Origin: Leptospira bandrabouensis
GTDB taxonomy: Bacteria; Spirochaetota; Leptospiria; Leptospirales; Leptospiraceae
Direction: 5' to 3'
DNA: 64,000 nucleotides
Assembly (NCBI RefSeq): GCF_004770905.1
Contig: NZ_RQHT01000014.1
Span: forward strand, 310,001 to 374,000
The notes beneath the pieces were generated by a model. That model did no database searches, was not told where the DNA came from, and was given only the letters and a program-made list of their open reading frames with translations. Shown one piece after another: positions 1 to 9,518 of this stretch. Position 1 is the stretch's first letter, and every line of letters starts with the position of its first letter. The position numbers and the translations under genes are program-made.

Positions 1-365
1 TGTGCCTTCTCACCAACAGATGCTGCTGTGATGAGTGCCACTGGTTTATCTGTAAACACAACCGACGAAACGGCCCATTCCAATGCATTTTTCAAAACTC
101 CAGGCATGCTAAATACATATTCGGGAGAACATAGTAAAATTCCATCAGCGTTTTCGATTTCCTTTAAAAAACTTTTTACTATTTCCGGAATATCTGAATC
201 TGAAATACCAGAAGCAAAAAAAGGAAAATTGGATATTTGGTCATAAATTACTATTTCACAATCTTTTGAGTATTCAGCTTTTAAAGTTTGTAAGATCTTT
301 TTATTGTAAGAGGAAAAACTAATTCCACCTGATATAGCTAGAATTTTTGGTTTTGATTGTAACAT
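1..365 (-). CDS. NADPH-dependent FMN reductase family protein, C-terminus cut by window edge
   Basis: The first 121 residues are present and the gene runs off the left edge. The visible part begins MLQSKPKILAISGG and contains SPEYVFSMPGVLKNALEW, the signature of the NADPH-dependent FMN reductase (flavodoxin-fold quinone/chromate/azo reductase) family. Such enzymes are cytoplasmic, bind FMN and pass electrons from NAD(P)H to quinones or other small acceptors; the actual substrate cannot be told. The start ATG lies 6 bases after the stop of the upstream repeat protein, so both are probably on one minus-strand transcript. The fold call is good; the physiological role is not known. Confidence 0.75.
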   Translation of the reverse strand, partial: MLQSKPKILAISGGISFSSYNKKILQTLKAEYSKDCEIVIYDQISNFPFFASGISDSDIPEIVKSFLKEIENADGILLCSPEYVFSMPGVLKNALEWAVSSVVFTDKPVALITAASVGEKA

Positions 366-371
366 AATTGA

Positions 372-2792
372 TTAAATAGAAATTCCCATAATTCTTTTAG
401 TTCCATCCACCTCTTTGCTATAAGAAAATAATTTTAAAATAGAAAACTTTTCATATCCGTTGTCTTCCGTTTGGTATTCCCAAAGCCAACCCCACAAACT
501 ACCTCTCTTTATATAACCCCGTTCAATCTCTGTTTTTTCCTGATACAAAACACCAAGCAGTACATAGGTGGAATATTGATTGTCTGTTTTAGTTTTATTA
601 TGGTAGTAACCTACTCCAGCTAACATTACCTCCGTTTTTTCTTCTTCCGAATCAAAAAGATAATATAAAAATGGACCATACATTCGAGATTTTTCTTTCT
701 CTGCATCTGCGAATCTTACGATAGGAAAAAAATTAAAAGTTGTTTGATGAGATCGATTATCGTAACCTAACCACATAAATGTCATTCTATCAATTTCCGA
801 TTTTCTTTTTTCAAAGCCCCATAATAAACCACCCAAACTTCTGAACCTATAATCAACTTCTGAATTCTCTGACTCAATTAAATATAAAAAATTATAATAA
901 TGGCCTTTTCGATCCCATTTATAATAATTTAACAAGGTAAAGGTCGTAAATTCTTCTCCACTCCAATCATTAAAAGACAAAGGGATTACTGAAAAACTTG
1001 TGTTTGTTTTATAAAAAGGAAAAATCAGAAGGTGAGAAAGTTTTTTATCATATTCTAACGGAATTGCTGGTTTCGTTTTTGAATTAAGATTTAAATCTTG
1101 TTCTTTATACCATTCCCAATCTATAAACCAAAACAAGTTTGTTCTTGCCCTACTCTCTCGAGAATTTCGATAAAAAAATGGAGTTATCCATACAGTATGT
1201 TCTCTTTCTGAATGCGAAAATTGCTTATCCTCATAAGAAATCCATAAGGGCCAAAACAAAAATTCAGTCAGATTAGAAGCTAGACCTATTTTTTGATGAT
1301 AAATAGAAAACAAGGTATAAGTATTGTTAATTTTATTTTTATCATTTATTTCCTTCTTATGGATATAAAAAGGAAGAATCCGATGACCAGAACCAATATC
1401 TGATTCATATATATTTATAAAAGGCCAAAAATAGGATCGTTCTTTATGATTATTCTCTTTCTTATCTTCAGTAAGATAAAAATTCAAAAGATAAACACGA
1501 AATTCGGAATCTTTGTCTTTCTGTTTACCATAGATGGGAAAAAGTATTTTATACTCTAAATCTTCCGTTTGGTAACTAAACCAAATAGGAAAAAAAGGTG
1601 GTAACAAAACTACATTATCGTTAGAAGCTTCGTCCCATGTAAACCAAGCAAGTGGCAACAAACGAATATGTCTTTTAGAATCCGCTTTCTCATACGAAAA
1701 AATTCCAAAGAATAATTGGTAACCGATAAAATTTTCACTACTGTCACGATTGAATTCTCTTTTTTTGATCAGTTTTGGATCGTTTAATCCAGCAGGATTT
1801 GTTTTTTTAAATTGGTCACCTCCATTCAGAACCTTGGTTCTTTGTGAATACCCAACTAAATTATACAGGATTCCAAAGTCAAAATCAACGTACATACTCC
1901 CATCGTTAGATGCAATATTTACATTGGCTGAATTTGTTTTCGTATACCACAATAGATTAATGTGATAGTCTCCTGCCACATCCGCATAATTAAGATAAAA
2001 GGGAAAAATCAAATCAAATTCAATTCCAGGTTTTCTATACCTTCCAATAATCGGGAAAACAAAAAAGAGGCTTTCTTCCTTGGCCTTGTTATTGGCATAA
2101 TAAATCGGTCCCATCCAATATTCATTTTCATTTGACCTTTGGTTTTGGTAATAAAGAAGAACTGGTAAAAATAAATAATTGTTTTTGGAATAATAAACCA
2201 AAGGAAACAAAGAAAACTCTTGAAATCCTTGTTTCTCATTGATTTCAAAGTGCAAGAAAGTTATCAGTCGAGAATAATAGTTTTTATTTTCTCCTGATGT
2301 TTCTAGGTTATGATAGTATAACAAAGGAATGACGGGGAATCCCAATTTACTATTTGTATCATTAGAACTTAAAAAGAAAAAAGGAATTGTTGTTAAGTAG
2401 GATTTATTAGTGTCCTTTCCCCAAAAAACAAATGGATAAAAGGATTGGTCAATAGATTCTTTTTCTTTTGTTACATTTACATTTAAGATTCGTTTGTACT
2501 CACGATTATCTGATTTACTTTGAATGTGATAATAAAAAGGAAAGATAGATTTTGTTTTTGCTTTTGGATAATCAAAGTATCGATAGAATCCTAAAGCACG
2601 AACCGAGTAATGGTTTGTCCAATTTTCTACGTCATAAAAAATATTACTCGCAGTAAACTTAGCACTTCTCTCGCTTCCATAAATTTTAATTTCTTTCTCC
2701 ACTTCAAGATCTGGCCATGTTTTAGGGAAAATTCCTAGTGGGATGGTTATAAAAAGTAAAACTAAAACATAACGATAGAATTTAAAATCCAT
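372..2792 (-). CDS. Secreted or outer-membrane protein with about 18 aromatic-proline repeats
   Basis: An 806-residue protein with an N-terminal hydrophobic signal segment (residues about 7-24, ending near FPKTWP) and no lipobox cysteine. The mature part is made of about 18 short units centred on a hydrophobic-(F/L)-P-hydrophobic-aromatic core, for example SIFPFYYH, FSLFPLVYY, LIFPFYLNY, RLLPLAWF, RILPFYIH, LLIFPFYKT and NFFPIVRF, spaced roughly 35-50 residues apart with polar charged linkers. The periodic alternation of aromatic strands and charged turns suggests beta structure, either an outer-membrane barrel or a repeat-built surface protein. I do not recognise a named family. It lies between a lipoprotein gene and an FMN-reductase-like gene on the same strand. 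Cell-surface location is inference. Confidence 0.7.
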   Translation of the reverse strand: MDFKFYRYVLVLLFITIPLGIFPKTWPDLEVEKEIKIYGSERSAKFTASNIFYDVENWTNHYSVRALGFYRYFDYPKAKTKSIFPFYYHIQSKSDNREYKRILNVNVTKEKESIDQSFYPFVFWGKDTNKSYLTTIPFFFLSSNDTNSKLGFPVIPLLYYHNLETSGENKNYYSRLITFLHFEINEKQGFQEFSLFPLVYYSKNNYLFLPVLLYYQNQRSNENEYWMGPIYYANNKAKEESLFFVFPIIGRYRKPGIEFDLIFPFYLNYADVAGDYHINLLWYTKTNSANVNIASNDGSMYVDFDFGILYNLVGYSQRTKVLNGGDQFKKTNPAGLNDPKLIKKREFNRDSSENFIGYQLFFGIFSYEKADSKRHIRLLPLAWFTWDEASNDNVVLLPPFFPIWFSYQTEDLEYKILFPIYGKQKDKDSEFRVYLLNFYLTEDKKENNHKERSYFWPFINIYESDIGSGHRILPFYIHKKEINDKNKINNTYTLFSIYHQKIGLASNLTEFLFWPLWISYEDKQFSHSEREHTVWITPFFYRNSRESRARTNLFWFIDWEWYKEQDLNLNSKTKPAIPLEYDKKLSHLLIFPFYKTNTSFSVIPLSFNDWSGEEFTTFTLLNYYKWDRKGHYYNFLYLIESENSEVDYRFRSLGGLLWGFEKRKSEIDRMTFMWLGYDNRSHQTTFNFFPIVRFADAEKEKSRMYGPFLYYLFDSEEEKTEVMLAGVGYYHNKTKTDNQYSTYVLLGVLYQEKTEIERGYIKRGSLWGWLWEYQTEDNGYEKFSILKLFSYSKEVDGTKRIMGISI

Positions 2793-2853
2793 TCCAGTAA
2801 GAACACCTTTAACAATGAAGCAATTGTAATTGTTCTATCTTTTATGCAAGAAA

Positions 2854-3732
2854 TTACTTGATAACTTTTGAAGGATCTTTGATGGGCAAATCAATTAACT
2901 TTTTTGTTTTCTTCGGAAAATATTCGATAGTCTCCGCAACTTTAGGATTTTTTGAAGTGACTTTATTAGTAGAGTATTTGTAATTTATTTCAGATAACAA
3001 AATGGGTTTGGAAGAAGGATACATTTGACCAATTTGTTTTTTTCCTTCACGGTCATATAATGGAATCACTGATTTCGAAATAGAGCGGTAGGGAAGATAG
3101 GTAGATACGTTAATCAAACGTCCTTCTTGATCATATCGATAATCATTGAAACCTAATACAATTTCTTCCTTAGATACAACAATACCTTCCATCACATCTT
3201 CCGTGAATTCATATGTTCCTCTTCCCATTCCAACGATAAATGCAGTTCCAGTAAAAGCGATGTAAACAATTCCAAGAGCAGCTAAAGCAACCACACTGGA
3301 AGTAGCATAAACAGGCATATAAACGGGAGATTTTTCATTAGCTCTTCGGATATCATATTCGCTCCTAAGGGTCTGGCTAATGGAAAAATTTTTTGTTACA
3401 TTGATTGCATAGTATACTGGATAGTATAAATATTCTTCTGGTTGCAAATCCATTTCTTTAGAATCTACAAGGATGGTAATACTTCTAATCATACGATTAT
3501 TTTCCTTATCTTTTAGAATTCCGTAATAAATTATGCCACGATCATCTGACCTTACTATTGACTCCGAAACAACAGGCAAAAGAAACTCGGAAAATTCCAA
3601 TTTTTCTACAAACTCTGCTGGCATCAAAGCCGCATTCAAATTCTCTTTGGGAATGTAAACCGTCTGCGTAGAACAAGAGAAAAACGATAACAGCAGAACA
3701 AATGTAAAACTATTTGATAAAATTGATTTCAT
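2854..3732 (-). CDS. Putative lipoprotein, unknown function
   Basis: A 292-residue protein starting MKSILSNSFTFVLLLSFFSC. A basic n-region, a hydrophobic core and a cysteine at residue 20 preceded by LSFFS fit a spirochaetal lipobox, so the mature protein is probably lipidated and exported. A second hydrophobic stretch at about residues 145-170 (ASSVVALAALGIVYIAFTG) could be a membrane helix. The rest has mixed strand-like segments with no catalytic motif I recognise. It precedes the aromatic-proline repeat protein by 61 bases on the same strand, so the two may be co-transcribed and act together at the cell envelope; that link is inference from position only. Confidence 0.7.
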   Translation of the reverse strand: MKSILSNSFTFVLLLSFFSCSTQTVYIPKENLNAALMPAEFVEKLEFSEFLLPVVSESIVRSDDRGIIYYGILKDKENNRMIRSITILVDSKEMDLQPEEYLYYPVYYAINVTKNFSISQTLRSEYDIRRANEKSPVYMPVYATSSVVALAALGIVYIAFTGTAFIVGMGRGTYEFTEDVMEGIVVSKEEIVLGFNDYRYDQEGRLINVSTYLPYRSISKSVIPLYDREGKKQIGQMYPSSKPILLSEINYKYSTNKVTSKNPKVAETIEYFPKKTKKLIDLPIKDPSKVIK

Positions 3733-4309
3733 TTAATAATTTAAATAATACAAAGAATTATCTTACCTTAAAAAACAATCAATTCTTTAATTTTAATATT
3801 TCTAAGTTTCAACATCCGTTTACAAATGTTCGCCGGTGCAATCTATATCCTTTCCCCCCTTCAAAAAAAATTAATGAATTGTTTCTATTAACTTTTGTAC
3901 CAGAAGCCATGGTTTGAAATTCATCCAAGTTGTACCGCAATACTCACATTACACCCTTACTCTTTGATGTAACCTTAAAAACACTTCAACTCTAACTTAA
4001 AAGAATAAACCACATAACAACTAACAAATGATTAACAAAACAATGTGGCCCCAAAAGCTAAATTCGTTCTAAATTCTAGAACTATTCTAGTAATAATTTT
4101 AAATTTCATCATTCCTTGTTAGTTGTTGAATTCATTCAAGTATTTGAATTTCATCACTTTTCCAAAATTTGAGTCGCATTAGTATATTTTTTTATGATAG
4201 TATGTAGATTGCGTTATCCATGTGTCAGTATGTTTCAATAAAAAGATTCATTCGATAACTACCAGTGATCATTTCTTAAGTAATGAAAAAGGATAAAGGA
4301 GGATCTTCA
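3733..4309. other. Long A/T-rich intergenic region with a 12-base inverted repeat
   Basis: No convincing gene was found in these 577 bases. Two perfect 12-base arms, AACAACTAACAA at 4016-4027 and its complement TTGTTAGTTGTT at 4116-4127, face each other across 88 bases, and a shorter ATTCAA/TTGAAT palindrome lies just after them near 4133-4148. A sigma70-like promoter lies downstream at 4169-4198. The region separates two divergent transcription units, so the repeats could be operator sites or the base of a long stem in the leader; neither is shown. Confidence 0.5.
4169..4198 (+). promoter_or_regulatory. Putative sigma70-type promoter for the flavin dehydrogenase operon
   Basis: TTGAGT at 4169-4174 and TATGAT at 4193-4198 are separated by 18 bases. 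The predicted transcript would start near 4205, leaving about 105 bases of leader before the GTG start at 4310. This is a by-eye match only. Confidence 0.4.
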
Positions 4310-5926
4310 GTGAACGCAAAACATGATGTCATAATCATCGGAGCTGGAATCGCAGGTCTTGTGGCTGCTTATGAATGTATAAACCAAGGAAAAACTGTTT
4401 TAATTCTGGATAGAAACACAGAGGAACATTTAGGTGGACTCGCTAAACTATCATTTGGTGGTATGGCCCTTATTGGCACACCAATTCAAAAACGATTAGG
4501 AATCAAGGATACTCCCGAAATTGCATTGGATGACTGGTTTTCCTTTGCTGACTTTGGCCCAAACGATCATTTTCCAAAACTTTGGGCAGAACAATATGTA
4601 AACGAAAGTCTTGGTCAAGTTTACCACTGGCTTGGAAGTCTTGGATTAAATTTTTTCCCTGTAGTCAATTGGGTTGAAAGAGGATTATACAAACGAGGGA
4701 ATTCCGTACCTCGATACCATGTTCTTTGGGGAACTGGTTATCGTTTGGTGGAACGATTTGTTGCATTATTAAAGAACCACAAACAAACAAAAAACTTGAA
4801 AATTATTTTTGAACACAAGGTAACTGATTTAATTAAAGAAAACGGTAGAATCGTAGGATGTATCACCGAACAGGAAAAAACGGATAAAACTAATTTAAGT
4901 TTTTATGCCGATCACGTAATGGTAGCGACAGGTGGTATTACCGGTTCTTTAGAGAAGGTACGAGAACATTGGTATAAGCCTTGGGGGAAAGCTCCAAAGG
5001 AAATGTTAAATGGATCTCATCCTTTTGCAGATGGTATAGTTCATGATGCTGTAAAAAAACATGGAGGAAACCTAACGCATTTAGATAAAATGTGGAACTA
5101 TGCTGCAGGGATTCCCAACCCCAAACCAGAATTTGAAGCACACGGATTGAGTTTGATTCCTTGTAAATCAGCTCTCTGGTTTGACCATTCAGGGCGTCGC
5201 ATTGGGCCCGAACCTATGGTGACAGGTTTTGATACCAATGAACTTTGCCGAAGAATTTCTGGATTAGAAAAACCTTATACATGGCAAATTCTGAATTGGA
5301 GGATTGCAGCAAAGGAACTTGCAGTTTCCGGTTCAGAACACAATCCGATGATTCGTGACCGTAAACTATTTATGTTTCTAAAAGAAATATTACTCGGAAA
5401 CCACCGTTTAGTCAGACAGTTAGAAAAAGAAAGTGATCATTTTATAGTTGCCAACAACTTACGGGAATTAACCGACAAAATGAATGCGTTAAATGGCGAT
5501 AAATCCATTGATTATGAAGCATTAAAAAAAGAAATCACTCAGTATGATGATGTCATAAGGCGAGGGAAAGGGCTCTGGAACGATGACCAATTAAGACGGA
5601 TCCAACATGCCAGAGCATGGAGGTCTGATCGTGTGCGGACTTGTGCTCCCAAACCCATTCTCCATCCAAGTGCGGGACCTCTTATTGCAATTAAACTAAG
5701 ATTGATTACACGAAAGAGCCTTGGTGGAATTCAAACAGATTTAGACAGCCGCGTATTAGATCCGTTAGGTTCCCCAATTCCAGGATTGTATGCCATCGGC
5801 GAAGCCGCAGGATTTGGAGGTGGTGGTACCAGTGGATTCAAATCATTAGAAGGTACTTTTTTGTCTGGTTGTATACTGACAGCAAAGGCTGCCGCAAAAT
5901 CTATCAAAGGCAACATTTCAAATTAA
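4310..5926 (+). CDS. FAD-binding dehydrogenase (COG3573-like, fumarate reductase/KsdD fold)
   Basis: A flavoprotein of about 538 residues. The N-terminal dinucleotide-binding motif is GAGIAG at residues 11-16 followed by an acidic strand end (LILDRN), and the C-terminal FAD-closing segment GEAAGFGGGGTSGFKSLEG lies near residues 495-515. This arrangement is that of the FAD-binding 2 dehydrogenases, especially the COG3573 group of predicted oxidoreductases; substrate unknown. I chose GTG 4310 over the in-frame ATG 4283 because GGAGG at 4298-4302 sits 7 bases before it, while the ATG has no ribosome site and its nine extra codons would encode a stretch overlapping that site. It is followed after 28 bases by a TPP enzyme and is probably co-transcribed with it. 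Confidence 0.8.
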   Translation: MNAKHDVIIIGAGIAGLVAAYECINQGKTVLILDRNTEEHLGGLAKLSFGGMALIGTPIQKRLGIKDTPEIALDDWFSFADFGPNDHFPKLWAEQYVNESLGQVYHWLGSLGLNFFPVVNWVERGLYKRGNSVPRYHVLWGTGYRLVERFVALLKNHKQTKNLKIIFEHKVTDLIKENGRIVGCITEQEKTDKTNLSFYADHVMVATGGITGSLEKVREHWYKPWGKAPKEMLNGSHPFADGIVHDAVKKHGGNLTHLDKMWNYAAGIPNPKPEFEAHGLSLIPCKSALWFDHSGRRIGPEPMVTGFDTNELCRRISGLEKPYTWQILNWRIAAKELAVSGSEHNPMIRDRKLFMFLKEILLGNHRLVRQLEKESDHFIVANNLRELTDKMNALNGDKSIDYEALKKEITQYDDVIRRGKGLWNDDQLRRIQHARAWRSDRVRTCAPKPILHPSAGPLIAIKLRLITRKSLGGIQTDLDSRVLDPLGSPIPGLYAIGEAAGFGGGGTSGFKSLEGTFLSGCILTAKAAAKSIKGNISN

Positions 5927-5954
5927 TCATAATAAAATCAGGGAGAATCTTCAG

Positions 5955-7718
5955 ATGAAAAAAACAGGCGCATGGTTAGTCAGATATGCTTTAGAACAAA
6001 TCGGAGTTCGTTATACTTTTGGAATTCCTGGTGTTCATAATACAGAAATTTATGATGAACTCAATAGTTCAGAATTTATACAACCAATACTCGTTACTCA
6101 CGAAGGTTCTGGTGCGTTTATGGCTGATGCCATTAGTCGGACTAGTAAATCGATTGGTACATTACTGATTGTTCCCGCAGCAGGAGTGACACATGCTGCA
6201 AGTGGCATTGGCGAAGCTTTTTTAGATGGAATTCCCATGTTAGTCATTGCAGGTGGTGTTCGGAGTGATTCCCAATTTAAATACCAATTACATGATATGG
6301 ACCAACATGCATTATTAAAACCAATTACCAAACAAACTTTTAAGGTCAATGCACAAGCCGAAATCATAGAAACAATTTATAAAGCATACCTAATTGCAAT
6401 AACGGGAGAACCTGGGCCAGTATTTGTAGAAATTCCAGTTAATATACAACTTTACACTGGTTCGGTGGAGGATCTTCCCACCTATAAAGAATATTGTAAA
6501 TTACAAACCGTAAACCATGTACCATTTCCATTTGCCAGTTTAGATGAGGCTGTGGAACTACTAGTGCAAGCAAAATCACCAGGTTTATTTTTAGGATGGG
6601 GTGCGGTCGATGTTACTGCATCCACAATCGAAATTGCAGAATTACTAGGTGCACCCGTATCTACCACCTTACAAGGATTAAGTGCATTTCCAGGAAACCA
6701 TCCCTTACATTGTGGAATGAGTTTTGGTGTTGCAGCTGTCCCCGTGGCAACGAAAGCTTTTTCTGAATGTGATTGTTTACTTGCAGTGGGAACCCGTTTT
6801 GCAGAAATAGCCACTGCCAGTTTTGGAGTCACAGTTCCTAAAAACCTAATCCATATTGATATCAACCCTGACGTTATCAGTGCCAATTATCCCGCTAAGG
6901 TTGGAATTACCGGTGATGCAAAATTAATTCTTCCTGAATTAGTAAAAAGATTAAAATTAAAGTTAGAACAAACAAAACAAAATAGAGAAAACCGATTACA
7001 AAAAATCAAATCAGAAATTGCTAAAAATAAACAAACCTATACTGAAGAATGGTTCCAACATGATAGTAAAGACCGTGTGAACCCTGGTAAGTTTTTTAGT
7101 GCCTTACGTAGCATCTTACCTGATGACGGCTTTGTTGTGGTAGACGATGGCAATCATACTTTTTTAACCGCAGAACTTATGCCCATCCACAAACCTAGGC
7201 ATATGATTTCACCTACAGATTTTAATTGTATGGGTTATGCCGTTCCTGCAACCATTGCAACGAAAATGGCAAATCCCGATAAACCCGTTGTTGGAATCAT
7301 CGGTGATGGAGCCTTTCTTATGACTTGTATGGAAATTAGTACTGCAAAAAGAAATCAGGTAGGTGCAATTTTTGCGGTATTCAATGATGGTGAGTTATCC
7401 CAAATAGCCCAGGCACAACAAGTCCCTTACAATCGGAAAACTTGCACAGTGCTTGGAACCACAAGGTTTGAAGGTATCGCCCTGGCGACTGGTGCTGAAT
7501 ACTTACGGATAGAAACCAATGACGATATTTTTGAAAATTTAAAAACTGCATGGAATCTCACCCAAGAAGGCCGTCCGGTGATTTTGGATGTACATATCGA
7601 TTACAGCAAAAAAACTAGATTTACCCAAGGGATAGTCGGAACGAATTTAAAGCGATTACCGTTTGCCACTAAATTAAGAATGATTAGCCGTGCCCTCGTT
7701 AGGAAAGTGACGGGATAA
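5955..7718 (+). CDS. Thiamine-diphosphate-dependent enzyme, acetolactate synthase-like
   Basis: A 587-residue protein with the three-domain plan of the acetolactate synthase/benzoylformate decarboxylase superfamily: an N-terminal pyrimidine-binding domain with the catalytic glutamate in THEGSG (E50), a central domain at about 190-330, and a C-terminal cofactor domain with GDG at 450-452 and the closing ND at 477-478, the Mg-ThDP motif. It would act on a 2-oxo acid in the cytoplasm, but the exact reaction is open: residues around the substrate site do not let me choose between synthase, decarboxylase or lyase. Its start context (GGGAGAATCTTCAG before ATG) nearly copies that of the preceding flavin dehydrogenase, supporting joint expression. 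Confidence 0.8.
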   Translation: MKKTGAWLVRYALEQIGVRYTFGIPGVHNTEIYDELNSSEFIQPILVTHEGSGAFMADAISRTSKSIGTLLIVPAAGVTHAASGIGEAFLDGIPMLVIAGGVRSDSQFKYQLHDMDQHALLKPITKQTFKVNAQAEIIETIYKAYLIAITGEPGPVFVEIPVNIQLYTGSVEDLPTYKEYCKLQTVNHVPFPFASLDEAVELLVQAKSPGLFLGWGAVDVTASTIEIAELLGAPVSTTLQGLSAFPGNHPLHCGMSFGVAAVPVATKAFSECDCLLAVGTRFAEIATASFGVTVPKNLIHIDINPDVISANYPAKVGITGDAKLILPELVKRLKLKLEQTKQNRENRLQKIKSEIAKNKQTYTEEWFQHDSKDRVNPGKFFSALRSILPDDGFVVVDDGNHTFLTAELMPIHKPRHMISPTDFNCMGYAVPATIATKMANPDKPVVGIIGDGAFLMTCMEISTAKRNQVGAIFAVFNDGELSQIAQAQQVPYNRKTCTVLGTTRFEGIALATGAEYLRIETNDDIFENLKTAWNLTQEGRPVILDVHIDYSKKTRFTQGIVGTNLKRLPFATKLRMISRALVRKVTG

Positions 7719-7732
7719 GGTTATTTTTTCTT

Positions 7733-8665
7733 TTGCGAATCTTACTTGCACCTATGGAAGGACTTCTCGATTTTCGCCTGCGCAACCTACTAACGCGCGT
7801 AGGCGGGTATGACGAATGTGTCAGTGAATTCATCCGAGTCAACGATACGCTCCTTCCTTCTCATAGGTTTTATCGATATGTTCCAGAACTTTACGAGAAT
7901 TGTAGAACCAAATCTGGTGTTCCAGTTAAAGTTCAATTATTAGGTTCTGATATCAACTGTATGGCAGAAAACGCAAGTAAGGTGGCTTCCCTTGGAGCTT
8001 ATGGAATTGATATCAATTTTGGATGTCCAGCCCCCACTGTAAACAGAAACCGAGGGGGAGCTGCTTTACTCAAAGAACCTGACATAATGTTTGCCATTGT
8101 AAAGGCGGTTCGTAGTGCTGTTCCTTCCGCCATTCCAGTTACCGCAAAAATGAGATTAGGTTACGATTCCACCGAACAAGCGCTTGTTTGTGCTAAAGCC
8201 TTGGAAGAAGGGGGGGCAGAAGAAATTGTTGTCCATGCTCGGACAAAAACGGACGGATACAAACCGCCGGCCTATTGGGATTGGATATATAAAATCGGAT
8301 CTACCGTCAAAGTTCCCGTGGTGGCCAATGGAGAAATTTGGACTGCCGAAGATGCAAAACGATGTAAGGAAGTTTCTGGTTGCAAAGACATTATGATCGG
8401 TCGTGGTGCTGTTGCCAACCCAAGTCTTGCCTTAATGATCCGAGAAAAAAGAAAAGAGAAACTTTCTTGGGAAGAAATCAAAAAAATTTTATTCCAGTAT
8501 TGGTTGAATCTAGAGACAGAAATGGAGATAAAAAGCCGAGCCGGAAGAATTAAACAATGGTTACACTATTTGTGCCGTCAGTATCCGGAAGCAGAAAGAG
8601 ACTTTGAAATTGTGAAACGGCTGACAAACATAGAAGACTTCCGAAATTATTGGAATATACACTAA
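7733..8665 (+). CDS. dusC: tRNA-dihydrouridine synthase, DusC type
   Basis: A 310-residue FMN enzyme that reduces a uridine in tRNA to dihydrouridine; the DusC subfamily acts on U16. The sequence begins RILLAPMEG, has VQLLGS, the catalytic cysteine in NFGCPAPTVN at residue 98, HARTKTDGY, VVANGEIW and the phosphate-binding IGRGAVANP, then the C-terminal helical domain with RIKQWLHYL. These features and the length match Escherichia coli DusC closely. The start is TTG at 7733; no in-frame ATG occurs before the essential strand RILLAPMEG. It lies 14 bases after the TPP enzyme, so it may be read as the last gene of that operon although its function is unrelated. Confidence 0.92.
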   Translation: MRILLAPMEGLLDFRLRNLLTRVGGYDECVSEFIRVNDTLLPSHRFYRYVPELYENCRTKSGVPVKVQLLGSDINCMAENASKVASLGAYGIDINFGCPAPTVNRNRGGAALLKEPDIMFAIVKAVRSAVPSAIPVTAKMRLGYDSTEQALVCAKALEEGGAEEIVVHARTKTDGYKPPAYWDWIYKIGSTVKVPVVANGEIWTAEDAKRCKEVSGCKDIMIGRGAVANPSLALMIREKRKEKLSWEEIKKILFQYWLNLETEMEIKSRAGRIKQWLHYLCRQYPEAERDFEIVKRLTNIEDFRNYWNIH

Positions 8666-8734
8666 AAATTCTTCAAAATTTTCTGCTTGATTTTGTATTC
8701 ATTTTTGAAATGGAAAATAGATTAGGTAATCAAA

Positions 8735-9388
8735 TTGTCTGCGAAATCCCCTATTTTCGTCTTTGTCATCGATGACCATCCCATACTACGAAAAGGTCTT
8801 CAGGCAGAAATAGAGTCGGATACAAGTCTTAAATTTATAGGTTCCTCTGATTCTATTAAAGACGGTTTGAATTTAATGAAATTCAAAAATGTTGACGTTC
8901 TCATTATGGATATCTCTCTCAAAGAAGAAAATGGCATTTCAGAACTAACTACTATTAAAAATAAATTTCCATTCCTGAAGGTTATATTTTTTACCATGCA
9001 TCGAGATTGGGATTATTTACAGAAAGCTGCAAATCTTGGAGCTGATGCATATATTTTAAAAACTGAAACTTCAACAAACATTATCAGTATTATTAAAAAT
9101 GTATTTAATGGGAAAAAGATATTTCCAGAAGAGATAGTTGGCTTACAAAATGAAATAGATTCCAACGAAGAATTAATAAAAAAGTTAAATTCATTGTCAA
9201 AAAGGGAACAAGAAATCCTGGTTCATTTAAAATCAGGTAAACTAAACAGAGAAATTGCAGAAGATTTACAAATCAGCATTCGAACCGTAGAAACTCATCG
9301 GTCATCGATCATGCAAAAACTAGAAATTCATTCAACAATCGGATTTGCGAAATTATTACTTAGGTTACAAACTTCAAATTTAGTCTAA
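8735..9388 (+). CDS. Response regulator, NarL/FixJ family
   Basis: A 217-residue two-component regulator. The receiver domain (about residues 8-125) has the acidic pair D13/D14 in VIDDHP, the phosphoacceptor D59 in LIMDIS, T87 in FFTMHR and K109 in YILKTE. The C-terminal LuxR-type helix-turn-helix (about 150-212) contains LSKREQEIL, NREIAEDLQISIRTVETHRSSI. Start is TTG at 8735 with AGGT about 8 bases upstream. No kinase is directly adjacent; the membrane kinase at 10190-12538, beyond one lipoprotein gene and on the opposite strand, is the nearest candidate partner. Target promoters are unknown. Confidence 0.9.
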   Translation: MSAKSPIFVFVIDDHPILRKGLQAEIESDTSLKFIGSSDSIKDGLNLMKFKNVDVLIMDISLKEENGISELTTIKNKFPFLKVIFFTMHRDWDYLQKAANLGADAYILKTETSTNIISIIKNVFNGKKIFPEEIVGLQNEIDSNEELIKKLNSLSKREQEILVHLKSGKLNREIAEDLQISIRTVETHRSSIMQKLEIHSTIGFAKLLLRLQTSNLV

Positions 9389-9518
9389 AAAATCCAATTA
9401 CCTACGTACCATTTCGTAAGAAATTCCTATATTATCCGTACAAACCGAAGTTCCATTTTAGAATATTTTTAGATAAACTCCTAATCAGATTCTTTGTTTG
9501 AGTCACTTGGGAGTTAAA

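Noticed and set aside
1750..1965. Plus-strand open frame inside the aromatic-proline repeat gene
   Set aside because: Shadow of the real minus-strand gene, as are several other short opposite-strand frames in the window.
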